This document shows, piece by piece, positions 42,700 through 51,143 of a DNA stretch of 64,000 nt. The position numbers and the translations under genes were made by a program. The DNA is from an uncultured Bacteroides sp. (GTDB taxonomy: Bacteria; Bacteroidota; Bacteroidia; Bacteroidales; Bacteroidaceae): NCBI GenBank assembly GCA_900555635.1, contig USLU01000018.1:1-64000 (forward strand). Direction: 5' to 3'. Numbering within the stretch: position 1 is the stretch's first letter; each line of letters opens with the position of its first letter. A model generated the notes under the pieces. It saw only the letters and a program-made list of their open reading frames with translations. It was not told where the DNA came from and searched no databases.

Positions 42700-44178
42700 T
42701 TATTTGTTATCGTTAAACAGGGTGTTTATTTGCTCTTTCATTCTCATATATTCATTCAGAGACTCGCACAACTTGGTTGAGGAATGATCTGACTGGCAAG
42801 CTATGGTGTATTGATCCAGCTTGGGGTATATCTCTTGAGGAAGGTAGAGTGCCAGTTGTTCTGCCAGCTCTTTAGAATAATAGTAATAATTGCTTTTTAC
42901 TTGTTGCTGCAAGACCCGTGCAGAGAATTTGATACCCCATTCGCGTCCGTCGGCATTGAACCATGAGGCAGGAATAAAGAAGCTGTTGCTGTTGATCTGG
43001 AAATTGATTTCCTCCCGTTGTTCCGGTGTCAGCAATCCAATCAAGTTGAGAGTATTGCTGTCACTCGGGTTTTCTTTCAGTGTGTGGTAAGCCCATAAAT
43101 TATCGTTGAAATTTACTATTGGTTGATATAGATTGAAGTAGGAACCGAAGGGAGGCTTCTTGGCTAATTTAATGGCTGCTTTCTCCGGCGAACAGTCAAA
43201 TAGTTCCGCCCAGAAACTGAGCGGTACCCGTTCTGCAAGTTGGCGTAGCAAGAACTCGTCGTCTTTTTCTTTTTTATTGGAACTTACTTCTTCCAGTCCC
43301 AGTTTTATCAATTCCGGAGCATAAGTCAGTTTGTCATACGACCAGCCCAGCAACATTTTATAGTGAAGTTTTCCGCGCAGCAAGTCACAGCATGCTTTCA
43401 CCGGTTCGGAGTCGGGAATGCGGAATAGCAGTCTTGAGGCGGTTTGCTTGACGTTGGTACTCCGGTCCTTTTCGGTTATTTCTTGCAGAAAAGCTTCGTC
43501 CGCTTTACTCAGGTTGATGCGCAGGCATTGAATCAGTTCGTCACGATGGGCAGCCGATTCATTCTTTAATTCGGTTTGCAACAAGGCAAGTCCTTGCTCC
43601 GGTTGCGTCTCCCTCAGGCGGCAAAGCATTCGTTTCCGTTCTTCGTGCGATGCGGTTTCCCAAGTCTCGTTTCCGGTATCTCCCCAATCTTTCAGACCCA
43701 TCTGGGACAATAGCCAGCGACCACGTTTTCCTGCCAATTGGGCAAGTAGTTCCTGTTCTTGGCGGCGGTTGGGGTTGTTGCGATCAAATGCGTGGGTTAT
43801 CAGATTTTGCAGATAGAGGGGTGGGATGAGCTTGTTGCATCCGGAAGCTTTGCGATAAGCGTACTGTAACAAATACCGGTTACAGTTGATATTTAGTATA
43901 TTGAACAACTCACCGGCTTCGCGGTCCAAATAAGGTTTATCTTCTTCGGGGGCCTCTTCGGTTGCAACAGTATTTTCGTCCGAAGATGCTTCCAACCCGG
44001 CGCGTTGATAAGCAAATGTCAAGGCTGCCATCTGATAGAAAGCAGCTTCTGCATCATCTGCCTTTTCCTGTATTTTGCTGAATGTTTCTTCCAAAGAAGG
44101 GGGGAAAGAAACCGGAGCGAATTCTTTGGTTGCCGTACCTAGTAGTGCGGCATTAATAATGGGTTCAGTTACGTTCAT
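42700..44178 (-). CDS. DUF5691 protein of the SWIM/MoxR operon
   Basis: A 492-residue cytoplasmic protein. It begins MNVTEPIINAALLGTATKEF, which from memory fits the DUF5691 family that accompanies MoxR/vWA clusters. The central part is helical with repeated motifs such as LLAQLAGKRGRWLLSQMG and FLLRQLAERVPLSFWAELF, suggesting alpha-solenoid (HEAT-like) structure; this is inference. No catalytic motif is seen. Its start overlaps the SWIM gene stop by 14 bases, so the two are coupled. Function unknown. Confidence 0.75.
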   Translation of the reverse strand: MNVTEPIINAALLGTATKEFAPVSFPPSLEETFSKIQEKADDAEAAFYQMAALTFAYQRAGLEASSDENTVATEEAPEEDKPYLDREAGELFNILNINCNRYLLQYAYRKASGCNKLIPPLYLQNLITHAFDRNNPNRRQEQELLAQLAGKRGRWLLSQMGLKDWGDTGNETWETASHEERKRMLCRLRETQPEQGLALLQTELKNESAAHRDELIQCLRINLSKADEAFLQEITEKDRSTNVKQTASRLLFRIPDSEPVKACCDLLRGKLHYKMLLGWSYDKLTYAPELIKLGLEEVSSNKKEKDDEFLLRQLAERVPLSFWAELFDCSPEKAAIKLAKKPPFGSYFNLYQPIVNFNDNLWAYHTLKENPSDSNTLNLIGLLTPEQREEINFQINSNSFFIPASWFNADGREWGIKFSARVLQQQVKSNYYYYSKELAEQLALYLPQEIYPKLDQYTIACQSDHSSTKLCESLNEYMRMKEQINTLFNDNK

Positions 44179-45493
44179 CTCTCCAAAAATAATAATCAGA
44201 TTGATACCAGATAGAGTTCAATTCCCAGGATATGTTGTTGGCCAAAAGGAAAGCAGAGAATGGTTTGCCGCCGGTCACGGATAAAATATCTATCCGAGTG
44301 GCGTCTTCTACATTCACAGGGATCAGTTTGTTGTGTGCATCTTGTAGGTAGAGCAGATTCCCTTTAGCAGCCAAACGTAGGTTTTCTACAAGTATCGGTA
44401 AGTCTTCGGTGAACGGGTTCTGCTGAAGGGCTTCCCTATAGTGTGCGGTGGCTTCTTCCAGATCCTTGCAGAAAGTCGGGGTAAACGCATCGTTGGATAA
44501 TTCGCTGGTTTTGAACAGTGCCCTAAGTGCATTTACTCCTTTGTAGAAACAAAGCTCTCCTTCGTACACGCTTCCGGGAACAAGGTTCACTTCCGGAAGG
44601 CTACCTGGTGTGATAAAGTTGAGGTAAATGGCAAAACGTCTGCTTTGACGTCCGTATAGCCAATATGTTTCGGTATTCAGTTCGTTGACTTTCCGGCTTC
44701 TTTTGTGCAACACCATCCATTGGTCGGTAATGACTTCTCCGGCAAGTACTTCTTCTTTGGCTTGCGGATATCCTATTTGTGTACGGATTTCGTATTGCCA
44801 TTCTTCCGATTGCTTCTCGAGGTTTTTGTAGCTTTCGGAGAGTAGATAGAGTTTTCCCAACTGGTCAGTCAACTTGTACTTCCAGCTATCGTTGTAGAAG
44901 TCGATCTCCTGTATGGTTCTCAGACGGTTGGCTAGTCCTGATGCCTGAGCATCGACCATGCGTCGGGCAATGCCATCGAAAAGGCTATAGGCACGCTCCG
45001 GTACATTGAGCAACCCGTTGCGCAGCAAGTCTTTTATCCATACTTGCAAATCGTCTATACCATTCAACACTTTCCTGTGACGCGTAGCTTGCCGTTTGGC
45101 TTGGGCTGCTTCGTCCACAGGAGTTTCAGTTTTTGCCTTCCGTTCTTTCTTTTCTGCTTTTTCTTCCCGCTTGGAAATCCAGTTGGTCACCCATTCCGGT
45201 TCTTCTGCCTCCCGAAAGAGGTCGGAGTGCGAAGCGTATAAAAACAAAAGTCCCAAGCCGTGTTTACATGGAAACTTACGGCTGGGACAAGAACATTGGA
45301 ATGCAATATTTTTTACGTCGACAACTGTTTGATAAGGAGTTCTTCCACTTCCCTGGCAATGTCCCCAAATGGCGCGTTCACTATATTCCAGTAATACCCA
45401 TTTGGTTCCCGTGGCCAGTCCTTTTCCTGCTTTTACGGAAGAGGCATCCGGAGCCAGTTGTATGATTTGTTCTTCTGTTAGATTCAATAACAT
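44165..45493 (-). CDS. SWIM zinc-finger protein, first gene of the MoxR/vWA operon
   Basis: A 442-residue protein with a SWIM finger near the N terminus: Cys67, Cys69, Cys76 and His78 in FQCSCPSRKFPCKH, the CxCx6CxH pattern. SWIM fingers bind DNA or proteins. The next 370 residues are helical, with a charged Lys/Glu segment (SKREEKAEKKERKAKTETP) at about 109-127. It heads the operon SWIM - DUF5691 - MoxR - DUF5682 - vWA. No promoter of the usual type is obvious upstream of 45493. It may recognise the target or DNA for the system; this is inference. Confidence 0.8.
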   Translation of the reverse strand: MLLNLTEEQIIQLAPDASSVKAGKGLATGTKWVLLEYSERAIWGHCQGSGRTPYQTVVDVKNIAFQCSCPSRKFPCKHGLGLLFLYASHSDLFREAEEPEWVTNWISKREEKAEKKERKAKTETPVDEAAQAKRQATRHRKVLNGIDDLQVWIKDLLRNGLLNVPERAYSLFDGIARRMVDAQASGLANRLRTIQEIDFYNDSWKYKLTDQLGKLYLLSESYKNLEKQSEEWQYEIRTQIGYPQAKEEVLAGEVITDQWMVLHKRSRKVNELNTETYWLYGRQSRRFAIYLNFITPGSLPEVNLVPGSVYEGELCFYKGVNALRALFKTSELSNDAFTPTFCKDLEEATAHYREALQQNPFTEDLPILVENLRLAAKGNLLYLQDAHNKLIPVNVEDATRIDILSVTGGKPFSAFLLANNISWELNSIWYQSDYYFWRDERN

Positions 45494-45632
45494 AAAGATT
45501 CCGGTTAGTTTTTATCATGTTTGAGACTACAATAATACTATTTATTTTTTGTCTTTCCGCTTGTTGAAAGGGAAAAACAGTAGTCTCACATGATTTTTAT
45601 CCTCTGTACATGATTTGTACAAGGATACAGAA

Positions 45633-46172
45633 CTATACCTTTTTCCCTATTTCGTACGCTTCACTCATAGAAGTTTTGTCATTGATTTCGCCTAACTTCC
45701 AGGCACCTACACCGTAGATTACACCGCGCTCTTTGGGACCTTCCAAGCAATCGAGGAAGCCACGGAAGCCTTCAATAGTACGCTCCATCATGGGAATACT
45801 TGTTTCGGCAGCGGAGATGATGAAGTAGAATTCTTTGTCTTTTATTTCAAGATAACGGGCACAGGTTCGGTCAATCAATGTCTTCATCTGTGCACTCATT
45901 GTATAGAAGTAGACGGGAGTTGCCATGACGATAATATCGGCGGCAATCATTTTTTCTACAATTTCGTTGGCATCATCTTTCTGTGGGCAAGGCTTACCAT
46001 GCAAGCTGCACACGCTGCATCCTGTACAATAGTTGATGTGTTTATCTTTCAGGAAAATCTTTTCAACCTGATTGCCGGACTCTTTTGCGCCACGCATGAA
46101 TTCATCGCATAGGGTGTCGGAATTGCCACCACGACGGGGGCTTGATGAGAGAATTAATACTTTCTTATTCAT
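45633..46172 (-). CDS. Flavodoxin-like NADPH-dependent FMN reductase / iron-sulfur flavoprotein
   Basis: A 179-residue protein of the flavodoxin-like fold. The FMN phosphate loop is LILSSSPRRGGNSD. A cluster of Cys in YCTGCSVCSLHGKPCP could bind an iron-sulfur centre, as in Isf-type proteins, although spacing is not that of a classic ferredoxin. ATPVYFYTMSAQMKTLID is the usual FMN-contacting stretch. I chose the ATG at 46172, which begins at the first strand. It probably moves electrons between NAD(P)H and an unknown acceptor. It stands alone between the SWIM operon and the ABC-F gene. Confidence 0.8.
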   Translation of the reverse strand: MNKKVLILSSSPRRGGNSDTLCDEFMRGAKESGNQVEKIFLKDKHINYCTGCSVCSLHGKPCPQKDDANEIVEKMIAADIIVMATPVYFYTMSAQMKTLIDRTCARYLEIKDKEFYFIISAAETSIPMMERTIEGFRGFLDCLEGPKERGVIYGVGAWKLGEINDKTSMSEAYEIGKKV

Positions 46173-46320
46173 AATACTTTTTCTATTTATAATGTGTTTA
46201 CTATAGCATATTGTACAATATGCAAATATAATATTATGTGGCAAAAGTACGGTGCACTGCAATTAATTACCGTATATAAATTACAGATGTTGTTACCAAG
46301 ATTACGGTTAGGATTTTTAT

Positions 46321-47922
46321 TCAATTATCTAACTCAATTATCCGATCAATCAAAGTCTCTTTCAGAAAATCTTTATCGTGCGAAATGGCAATTACCGTAC
46401 CTGCATAATCTCTTATGGTTGCTGTAATGATTTCTATGCTTTCAATATCCAGGTTATTGGTCGGTTCATCCAATATAAACATGTCCGGAGTATTGTCTGC
46501 AATCATTAGGCAGCAAAAGGAAAGCCGCATCTTTTCACCACCGCTCAGTTTGCTGCAAGGTTTGTTCCAAACGTCGTATGGAAAAAGATAACGGTTGAGG
46601 ATCGTTTTCACATCATGTTCCGGTAGCTGGCGATGGTTGAATGCTTCCACTTGCTCCAAGACAGTCCGGTCATTGAAAATTAGCGAATATTCCTGATCCA
46701 GATAGACAGAAGTGAAATCGGTACAGTCTATATCCCCATCAGTAGGTTTTAGCTCGCTCATGATAAGTTTTAAGAGCGTTGTTTTTCCACTGCCGTTATT
46801 ACCTTTGATGCAGAGGCGGTCGCCACTTCGTAACTGGAAACTGAGGGGAGTCTTCCAAAGATTCACGGTTGTTTCGGGGTAATGAAAGTTTATTTCGTTG
46901 GCTGTAACTAAGATTTTCCCGATATGCAAATCCGAAGAATTGAAATTGGTTTTGAGCTTTTCTACCAAGGGGAGCGAACTTCTTATTTTACTCAAATCCT
47001 GCTGTATCTTCTCTTCTTTTTCAGAGTGGGTTTTGCTGAGTTTGCTACTGGTGTTTTCTGCTCGTTGTTTTCTGGCTCCCATCATGATGGCAGGAATACC
47101 TTTCTTAATAGACGTTTTTTCACCACGAACGTCCTGTTTGTTTTTACGTTCTTCTACTTCCCGGGCTATCTTACGGGTGAGCCGCAGGGCTTTCTGCTTC
47201 TCTTCCAGTTGTTGCTCAAGGGCATTCAGTAGTTGAGTCTTTTGCTCCTTATAGAAATCGTAGTTGCCACCGTAATAGGTAAGCTCCGAATGAGATAGCT
47301 CGCAAGTTGCCGGTAATAAGTTCAGTAATGTACGGTCGTGGCTGATAACGAGTAGCATAGCAGAAGTTCGTCGTACGAAATCGTACAAACGCTCCCTTCC
47401 GGCGGTATCCAGATGATTGGTAGGTTCATCAAGCAGGATGACTGTGGGGGCATGCAACTCCATGCCGGCAAGGAAGATGCGTGTCTTTTCTCCACCGCTT
47501 AATCCTTTCATCGGACGGGAGAGGTCGATTCCGTTCATGCCCCACGCACTTAATGCGGCTTGGGTACGTTCTTCTATATTCCAATCATCATCAAGCCGGG
47601 AGAAGTGTTTCTCTGAAGCATCGCCATTCAGAATAGCATGAAGGGCTGCTAACTTCCGGTCTATCCGCATAGCTTGGGCAACACTACGGTTATCATATTG
47701 TCCAAAGTGTTGAGGCACATAATAAAGCGGTTCGGGGCGGATTACCGTTCCCGAAGTTGGCGGTAAATCTCCTGCAAGAATCTGCATAAGCGTAGATTTC
47801 CCGCAACCGTTATTTCCAATCAGAGCCATTTTTTCTCCGGGATTGACAATCAGGTTCAAATGTGAAAACAAAACTTCTTTATCCGAATGGATATAGTTAA
47901 GGTCTTTGATAATAATACTCAT
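46321..47922 (-). CDS. ABC-F family ATPase (ribosome-associated type)
   Basis: A 533-residue protein with two ABC domains and no membrane segments, the ABC-F plan. First Walker A is GNNGCGKS (residues 36-43), with signature LSGGEKTR and Walker B VILLDEPTNHLD. The second has GNNGSGKT, LSGGEKMR and MFILDEPTNNLD. A charged inter-domain linker (about residues 225-310) rich in Lys/Arg would reach into the ribosome. Members either aid stalled translation or confer resistance to ribosome-binding antibiotics. The long leader with short ORFs ahead of it resembles that of inducible resistance genes. Which drug, if any, cannot be told from sequence. Confidence 0.88.
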   Translation of the reverse strand: MSIIIKDLNYIHSDKEVLFSHLNLIVNPGEKMALIGNNGCGKSTLMQILAGDLPPTSGTVIRPEPLYYVPQHFGQYDNRSVAQAMRIDRKLAALHAILNGDASEKHFSRLDDDWNIEERTQAALSAWGMNGIDLSRPMKGLSGGEKTRIFLAGMELHAPTVILLDEPTNHLDTAGRERLYDFVRRTSAMLLVISHDRTLLNLLPATCELSHSELTYYGGNYDFYKEQKTQLLNALEQQLEEKQKALRLTRKIAREVEERKNKQDVRGEKTSIKKGIPAIMMGARKQRAENTSSKLSKTHSEKEEKIQQDLSKIRSSLPLVEKLKTNFNSSDLHIGKILVTANEINFHYPETTVNLWKTPLSFQLRSGDRLCIKGNNGSGKTTLLKLIMSELKPTDGDIDCTDFTSVYLDQEYSLIFNDRTVLEQVEAFNHRQLPEHDVKTILNRYLFPYDVWNKPCSKLSGGEKMRLSFCCLMIADNTPDMFILDEPTNNLDIESIEIITATIRDYAGTVIAISHDKDFLKETLIDRIIELDN

Positions 47923-47938
47923 AAATTAAATACTGTGT

Positions 47939-48028
47939 TTAAGATGTAATACATATATGCCCGCATGGCATACGAATTATACTCTCGGAGGGTCGGGGGA
48001 ACAGACAAACACAGTGAGGACTAAACAT
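47939..48028 (-). CDS. Possible 29-residue leader peptide
   Basis: ATG at 48028 to TAA at 47941-47939, reading MFSPHCVCLFPRPS and on to a HICITS end. It is rich in Cys and Pro, covers RNA segment 2, and stops 16 bases before the ABC-F start. Translation of it would open or remake the stems. It may be a chance ORF. Confidence 0.35.
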   Translation of the reverse strand: MFSPHCVCLFPRPSESIIRMPCGHICITS

Positions 48029-48044
48029 CTAGGATAGGGGATGC

Positions 48045-48068
48045 TCAGCATTCAAAAAAGAAAGGCAT
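48045..48068 (-). CDS. Possible 7-residue leader peptide
   Basis: Reads MPFFFEC then stop. It lies between RNA segments 1 and 2, where a stalled ribosome would alter pairing. Three consecutive Phe codons are notable. Too short to be certain. Confidence 0.3.
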   Translation of the reverse strand: MPFFFEC

Positions 48069-48101
48069 GTATCAAGTGATGTTTACCGAAATGTGTTGTC
48101 T

Positions 48102-48119
48102 TTACTTAGATATTCTCAT
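48102..48119 (-). CDS. Possible 5-residue leader peptide
   Basis: Reads MRISK then TAA. Its stop codon sits directly before RNA segment 1, so a ribosome here would cover that segment. Very short, low certainty. Confidence 0.25.
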   Translation of the reverse strand: MRISK

Positions 48120-48146
48120 CGGTGAATTTTATTTAGTTAGCGGGTG

Positions 48147-48154
48147 CAAATATA
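48147..48154 (-). promoter_or_regulatory. -7 promoter box for the ABC-F gene
   Basis: A perfect TATATTTG on the minus strand, followed by the leader. The -33 region is a T run rather than TTG. Confidence 0.5.
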
Positions 48155-48192
48155 CAAAATAAAAGTAGATTGAAAAAACGGATGGATGTTTT

Positions 48193-48675
48193 TTATTCCA
48201 TTGCCGAAGCATCGAAGGAAAGCGGTAACAATCCTCCAACATTTTTCAGCTCATAGATACCTTTCTTGCCAAAAAGCAGAATGCGCATGGGTTGTTTGAA
48301 GCGCTTTTCAGTTTCCAACATCACTTGACGGCAAGCACCGCAAGGGGGAATAGGATCTTCAAGAAACTCTCCGCGTTCGTTACGGGCGGCAATGGCTAGT
48401 GTATCGACGGCTTGGTCGGGATATTGTGAATTGGCATAGAAAAGCGTGGTACGTTCGGCACAGAGTCCCGAAGGATAAGCGGCGTTCTCCTGATTGGTTC
48501 CGGTGACGGTGATTCCGTTTTCCAGTTGGGCGGCAGCGCCTACCGAAAAATGAGAATAGGGGGCGTAGCTACGCTGAGTAGCTTCACATGCTGCATCAAT
48601 AAGCTTGCGGTCGGCATCGGTTAACTCTTCGTATTCGTATATCTTGATAGGTATTTGGATATTCAACTCTTTCAT
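48193..48675 (-). CDS. cdd: Cytidine deaminase
   Basis: A 160-residue zinc enzyme converting cytidine or deoxycytidine to the uridine form in pyrimidine salvage. Zn ligands and catalytic Glu are in LCAERTTLF (C-x-E) and PPCGACRQVM (CxxC), the homotetrameric CDA pattern. The stretch YSHFSVGAAAQL binds the nucleoside. Its length is typical of tetrameric CDAs plus a short N-terminal extension. It has its own promoter at 48707-48736. Confidence 0.93.
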   Translation of the reverse strand: MKELNIQIPIKIYEYEELTDADRKLIDAACEATQRSYAPYSHFSVGAAAQLENGITVTGTNQENAAYPSGLCAERTTLFYANSQYPDQAVDTLAIAARNERGEFLEDPIPPCGACRQVMLETEKRFKQPMRILLFGKKGIYELKNVGGLLPLSFDASAME

Positions 48676-48706
48676 AAGGTAAAGGGTTATATTGTAATTA
48701 ATGTTA

Positions 48707-48736
48707 CAAAGATAGAAATGATATTGGTTTTTTCAA
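48707..48736 (-). promoter_or_regulatory. Bacteroides-type promoter for cdd
   Basis: On the minus strand, TTG (48736-48734), exactly 19 bases, then TATCTTTG (48714-48707). The start codon at 48675 lies 31 bases downstream. Confidence 0.7.
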
Positions 48737-48776
48737 TTCTTTTACGGACTTTTGTGCTGAATTCAATAATTGAAAC

Positions 48777-49697
48777 ATGAAACGTATCCTCAGACTGACT
48801 GCAATAATAGCATTTCTTTTCTTAACTGTTTCTGTGTTTGCACAGCGCAGAAATACTGCCTATAATGAATATATCAAACGATACGCTCCGCTGGCTGTGG
48901 AACAGATGAAACTGCATAAGATACCTGCGAGTATAACTTTGTCACAAGGTTTATTGGAAAGTGGGGCGGGTAATAGTACATTAGCACGTAAGAGTAATAA
49001 TCACTTCGGAATAAAATGCGGTAGTAATTGGAACGGGCGCACGGTTCGCCACGACGATGATGCCCGCAATGAGTGTTTTCGTGCTTATCGCAATCCGAGA
49101 GATTCCTACGAAGATCATTCGGCTTTCTTAAAGCGAGGAGCACGTTATGCTTTTCTTTTTAATTTGAAGATAACCGATTATAAAGGTTGGGCACGTGGCT
49201 TGAAAAAAGCGGGTTATGCTACCGATCCATCTTATGCCAACCGTTTGATTACGATTATTGAGGACTATGAGCTGTATAAATATGATACTCGTGGCTTAAG
49301 TGGTATCAGTCCTCGTAAATGGGAAAAAGAGCTGAAGAAGAAACCTTGGCTTGCCAATCCTCACCAAGTATATATAGCCAATGATATTGCATATATAGTG
49401 GCGCGTGATGGCGATACTTTCCAATTGCTTGGCAAGGAGTTTGGTATCAGTTGGAAGAAGTTGGCAAAGTATAACGACCTGCAACGTGAATATACGCTCG
49501 AAGCCAATGATATTATCTATTTGAAAGAAAAACGCAAGAAAGCTGCCAAGCCTCATACTGTGTATATTGTGAGAGATGGCGATTCTATGCATACCATTTC
49601 GCAAAAATACGGTATTCGCTTGAAGAATCTCTATAAGATGAACCGCAAGGATGCAGAGTATGTACCGGAGATAGGAGATAGGCTGAGATTAAGATAG
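48777..49697 (+). CDS. Glucosaminidase (GH73-type) with two LysM domains
   Basis: A 306-residue exported peptidoglycan hydrolase. The signal peptide (LRLTAIIAFLFLTVSVFAQ) ends near residue 22. The catalytic domain (about 25-165) has TLSQGLLESGAGNSTLARKS with the catalytic Glu, then SNNHFGIKCGSNWNG and the Tyr/Asp-rich AYRNPRDSYEDHSAFL. Two LysM modules follow (about 195-250 and 257-306): IVARDGDTFQLLGKEFGISW and YIVRDGDSMHTISQKYGIRL, which bind glycan strands. It probably trims peptidoglycan in growth or division. It diverges from cdd across about 100 bases. Confidence 0.9.
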   Translation: MKRILRLTAIIAFLFLTVSVFAQRRNTAYNEYIKRYAPLAVEQMKLHKIPASITLSQGLLESGAGNSTLARKSNNHFGIKCGSNWNGRTVRHDDDARNECFRAYRNPRDSYEDHSAFLKRGARYAFLFNLKITDYKGWARGLKKAGYATDPSYANRLITIIEDYELYKYDTRGLSGISPRKWEKELKKKPWLANPHQVYIANDIAYIVARDGDTFQLLGKEFGISWKKLAKYNDLQREYTLEANDIIYLKEKRKKAAKPHTVYIVRDGDSMHTISQKYGIRLKNLYKMNRKDAEYVPEIGDRLRLR

Positions 49698-49748
49698 TAG
49701 TTGTCAATCCTCCACAAAGATTAAAAACGTAATTTATAGTATAATAGC

Positions 49749-49783
49749 TATCCGAAAATGTACAGGGTGTCCGAAAACGGACA
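49749..49783 (+). promoter_or_regulatory. Two tandem activator-like sites upstream of the adaptor gene
   Basis: TATCCGAAAATGTACA (49749-49764) and TGTCCGAAAACGGACA (49768-49783) are 16-bp palindromic sites 19 bp apart. The same motif, spacing and distance to a sigma-54-like element are found upstream of the ATPase gene (54360-54394). Their centres lie about 98 and 79 bases before the predicted start of transcription, suiting an NtrC-type enhancer-binding protein. Confidence 0.7.
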
Positions 49784-49795
49784 CCCTCTTTTTTT
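49765..49795 (+). terminator. Terminator-like hairpin overlapping an activator site
   Basis: GGGTGTCCG pairs perfectly with CGGACACCC over AAAA, followed by CTTTTTTT after a T. It can end the glucosaminidase transcript while the same DNA also forms activator site 2. Confidence 0.75.
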
Positions 49796-49827
49796 GGCTA
49801 TTCGTTTATTTACAGGCAATTATGATT

Positions 49828-49845
49828 TTGGCATAGATTTGGCAT
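49828..49845 (+). promoter_or_regulatory. rpoN-dependent promoter: Sigma-54-like promoter for the adaptor gene
   Basis: TTGGCATAGATTTGGCAT has GG and GC exactly 10 bases apart, the -24/-12 hallmark of sigma-54. One base differs from the consensus TTGC in the -12 box. Site 2 of the activator pair starts 62 bases before the GG. The ATG at 49891 is about 35 bases after the predicted start. Confidence 0.65.
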
Positions 49846-49890
49846 ATATAAGTTATATTGTTCGAAAATAATTAAAATTGCAATAAAGAT

Positions 49891-51138
49891 ATGGATAGAG
49901 AAATTCCAAAAGAAGTGCGAAACAAAGAGCGTAATAAGAAAATTATTCGTTTTGGTGGTTTGGGTATAGCAGGCATTGTGCTGGTCAGTGTACTTATTTC
50001 ATTGATGCGTACGGGAGTGAAAGAAAAGGATCTTGTATTCTCAAAAGTTGGAAAAGGCACGATTGAAGTCAGTGTAAGTGCTTCAGGAAAGGTAGCTCCT
50101 GCATTCGAGGAAATCATTAATTCACCGATCAATACTCGAATTTTGGAAGTGTATAAAAAAGGTGGCGATAGTGTGGATGTTGGTACTCCTATATTAAAAC
50201 TGGACTTGCAAAGTGCCGAAACCGACTATAAGAAACTGCTTGATGAAGAGCAAATGCGCAGTTACAAGCTGAAGCAACTGCAAGTGAACAATCAGACCAA
50301 ACTGAACGACCTGCAAATGCAGATTAAAGTATCAGCCATGAAGCTGAACCGCATGAAAGTGGAATTGCGCAATGAGCAATACCTCGATAGCTTGGGTTCG
50401 GGAACTACTGATAAAGTGCGTCAGGCAGAACTTAGCTATAATGTAGCCCAGTTGGAATATGAACAACTGAAACAGCAATATACGAATGAAAAAGAAGTAT
50501 TAGCCGCCGAATATAAAGTGCAGGAACTGGATTTCAGCATGTTCAAGAAAAGCCTTGCCGAAGTGAAACGTACCTTGGACGATGCGCAAGTTCGCTCACC
50601 ACGGAAAGCTATCCTTACCTTTATTAATAATCAAATCGGTGCACAGGTTTCGGAAGGTAGCCAGATTGCAGTCATTTCTGATCTGAGCCATTTCAAGGTA
50701 GAAGGTGAGATTGCCGATACATACGGTGACCGTGTGGCTGCCGGTGGCAAAGCTATAGTAAAGATAGGTAGCGAGAAGTTGGAAGGTTCGGTAAGCAGTG
50801 TTACACCGCTTTCAAAGAATGGTGTTATTTCCTTTACCGTACAGTTGAATGAAGACAACAACAAACGCTTGCGATCAGGCTTGAAGACCGATGTCTATGT
50901 AATGAATGCAGTGAAAGAAGATGTAATGCGTATTGCCAATGCATCTTATTACGTAGGACGTGGAGAATATGAACTCTTTGTACGCAACTCTGACAACGAA
51001 ATAGTAAAACGTAAAGTTCAGTTAGGTGATAGCAATTTTGAGTTTGTAGAAGTAATCAGTGGCTTGCAACCCGGTGATGAAGTGGTAGTGAGCGATATGA
51101 GTAATTACAAAAACAAGAGTAAGCTGAAACTGAAATAA
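49891..51138 (+). CDS. HlyD/MacA-like periplasmic adaptor protein
   Basis: A 415-residue membrane-fusion protein. One N-terminal membrane helix (about residues 23-43, GLGIAGIVLVSVLISLM) anchors it in the inner membrane. The barrel/lipoyl part (VSVSASGKVAPAFEEIINSP) surrounds a long coiled-coil hairpin at about 105-205 (LQVNNQTKLNDLQMQIKVSA and neighbours). The C-terminal beta part ends with the VISGLQPGDEVVVSDMSN motif usual for MacA/HlyD proteins. It would link the ABC permeases downstream to an outer-membrane channel, which is not in this window. First gene of the permease cluster, behind a sigma-54-like promoter. Confidence 0.9.
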   Translation: MDREIPKEVRNKERNKKIIRFGGLGIAGIVLVSVLISLMRTGVKEKDLVFSKVGKGTIEVSVSASGKVAPAFEEIINSPINTRILEVYKKGGDSVDVGTPILKLDLQSAETDYKKLLDEEQMRSYKLKQLQVNNQTKLNDLQMQIKVSAMKLNRMKVELRNEQYLDSLGSGTTDKVRQAELSYNVAQLEYEQLKQQYTNEKEVLAAEYKVQELDFSMFKKSLAEVKRTLDDAQVRSPRKAILTFINNQIGAQVSEGSQIAVISDLSHFKVEGEIADTYGDRVAAGGKAIVKIGSEKLEGSVSSVTPLSKNGVISFTVQLNEDNNKRLRSGLKTDVYVMNAVKEDVMRIANASYYVGRGEYELFVRNSDNEIVKRKVQLGDSNFEFVEVISGLQPGDEVVVSDMSNYKNKSKLKLK

Positions 51139-51143
51139 GCGCC

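Larger units (their letters stand above)
47923..48140 (-). promoter_or_regulatory. Leader of the ABC-F gene with competing RNA stems
   Basis: About 215 bases of leader. In mRNA sense, segment 1 AGACAACACA (48101-48092) can pair with segment 2 TGTGTTTGTCT (48013-48003, one bulge). Segment 2, as ACTGTGTTT (48015-48007), can instead pair perfectly with segment 3 AAACACAGT (47940-47932), which ends 9 bases before the ABC-F start codon and would hide its start region. Three short ORFs overlap these segments. That is the arrangement of a translation-attenuation switch. Confidence 0.5.

Noticed and set aside
49765..49795. Reading this hairpin only as a terminator
   Set aside because: The same palindrome is repeated at 54379 without a T run and at fixed spacing to a sigma-54-like element, so a regulatory role is needed too.
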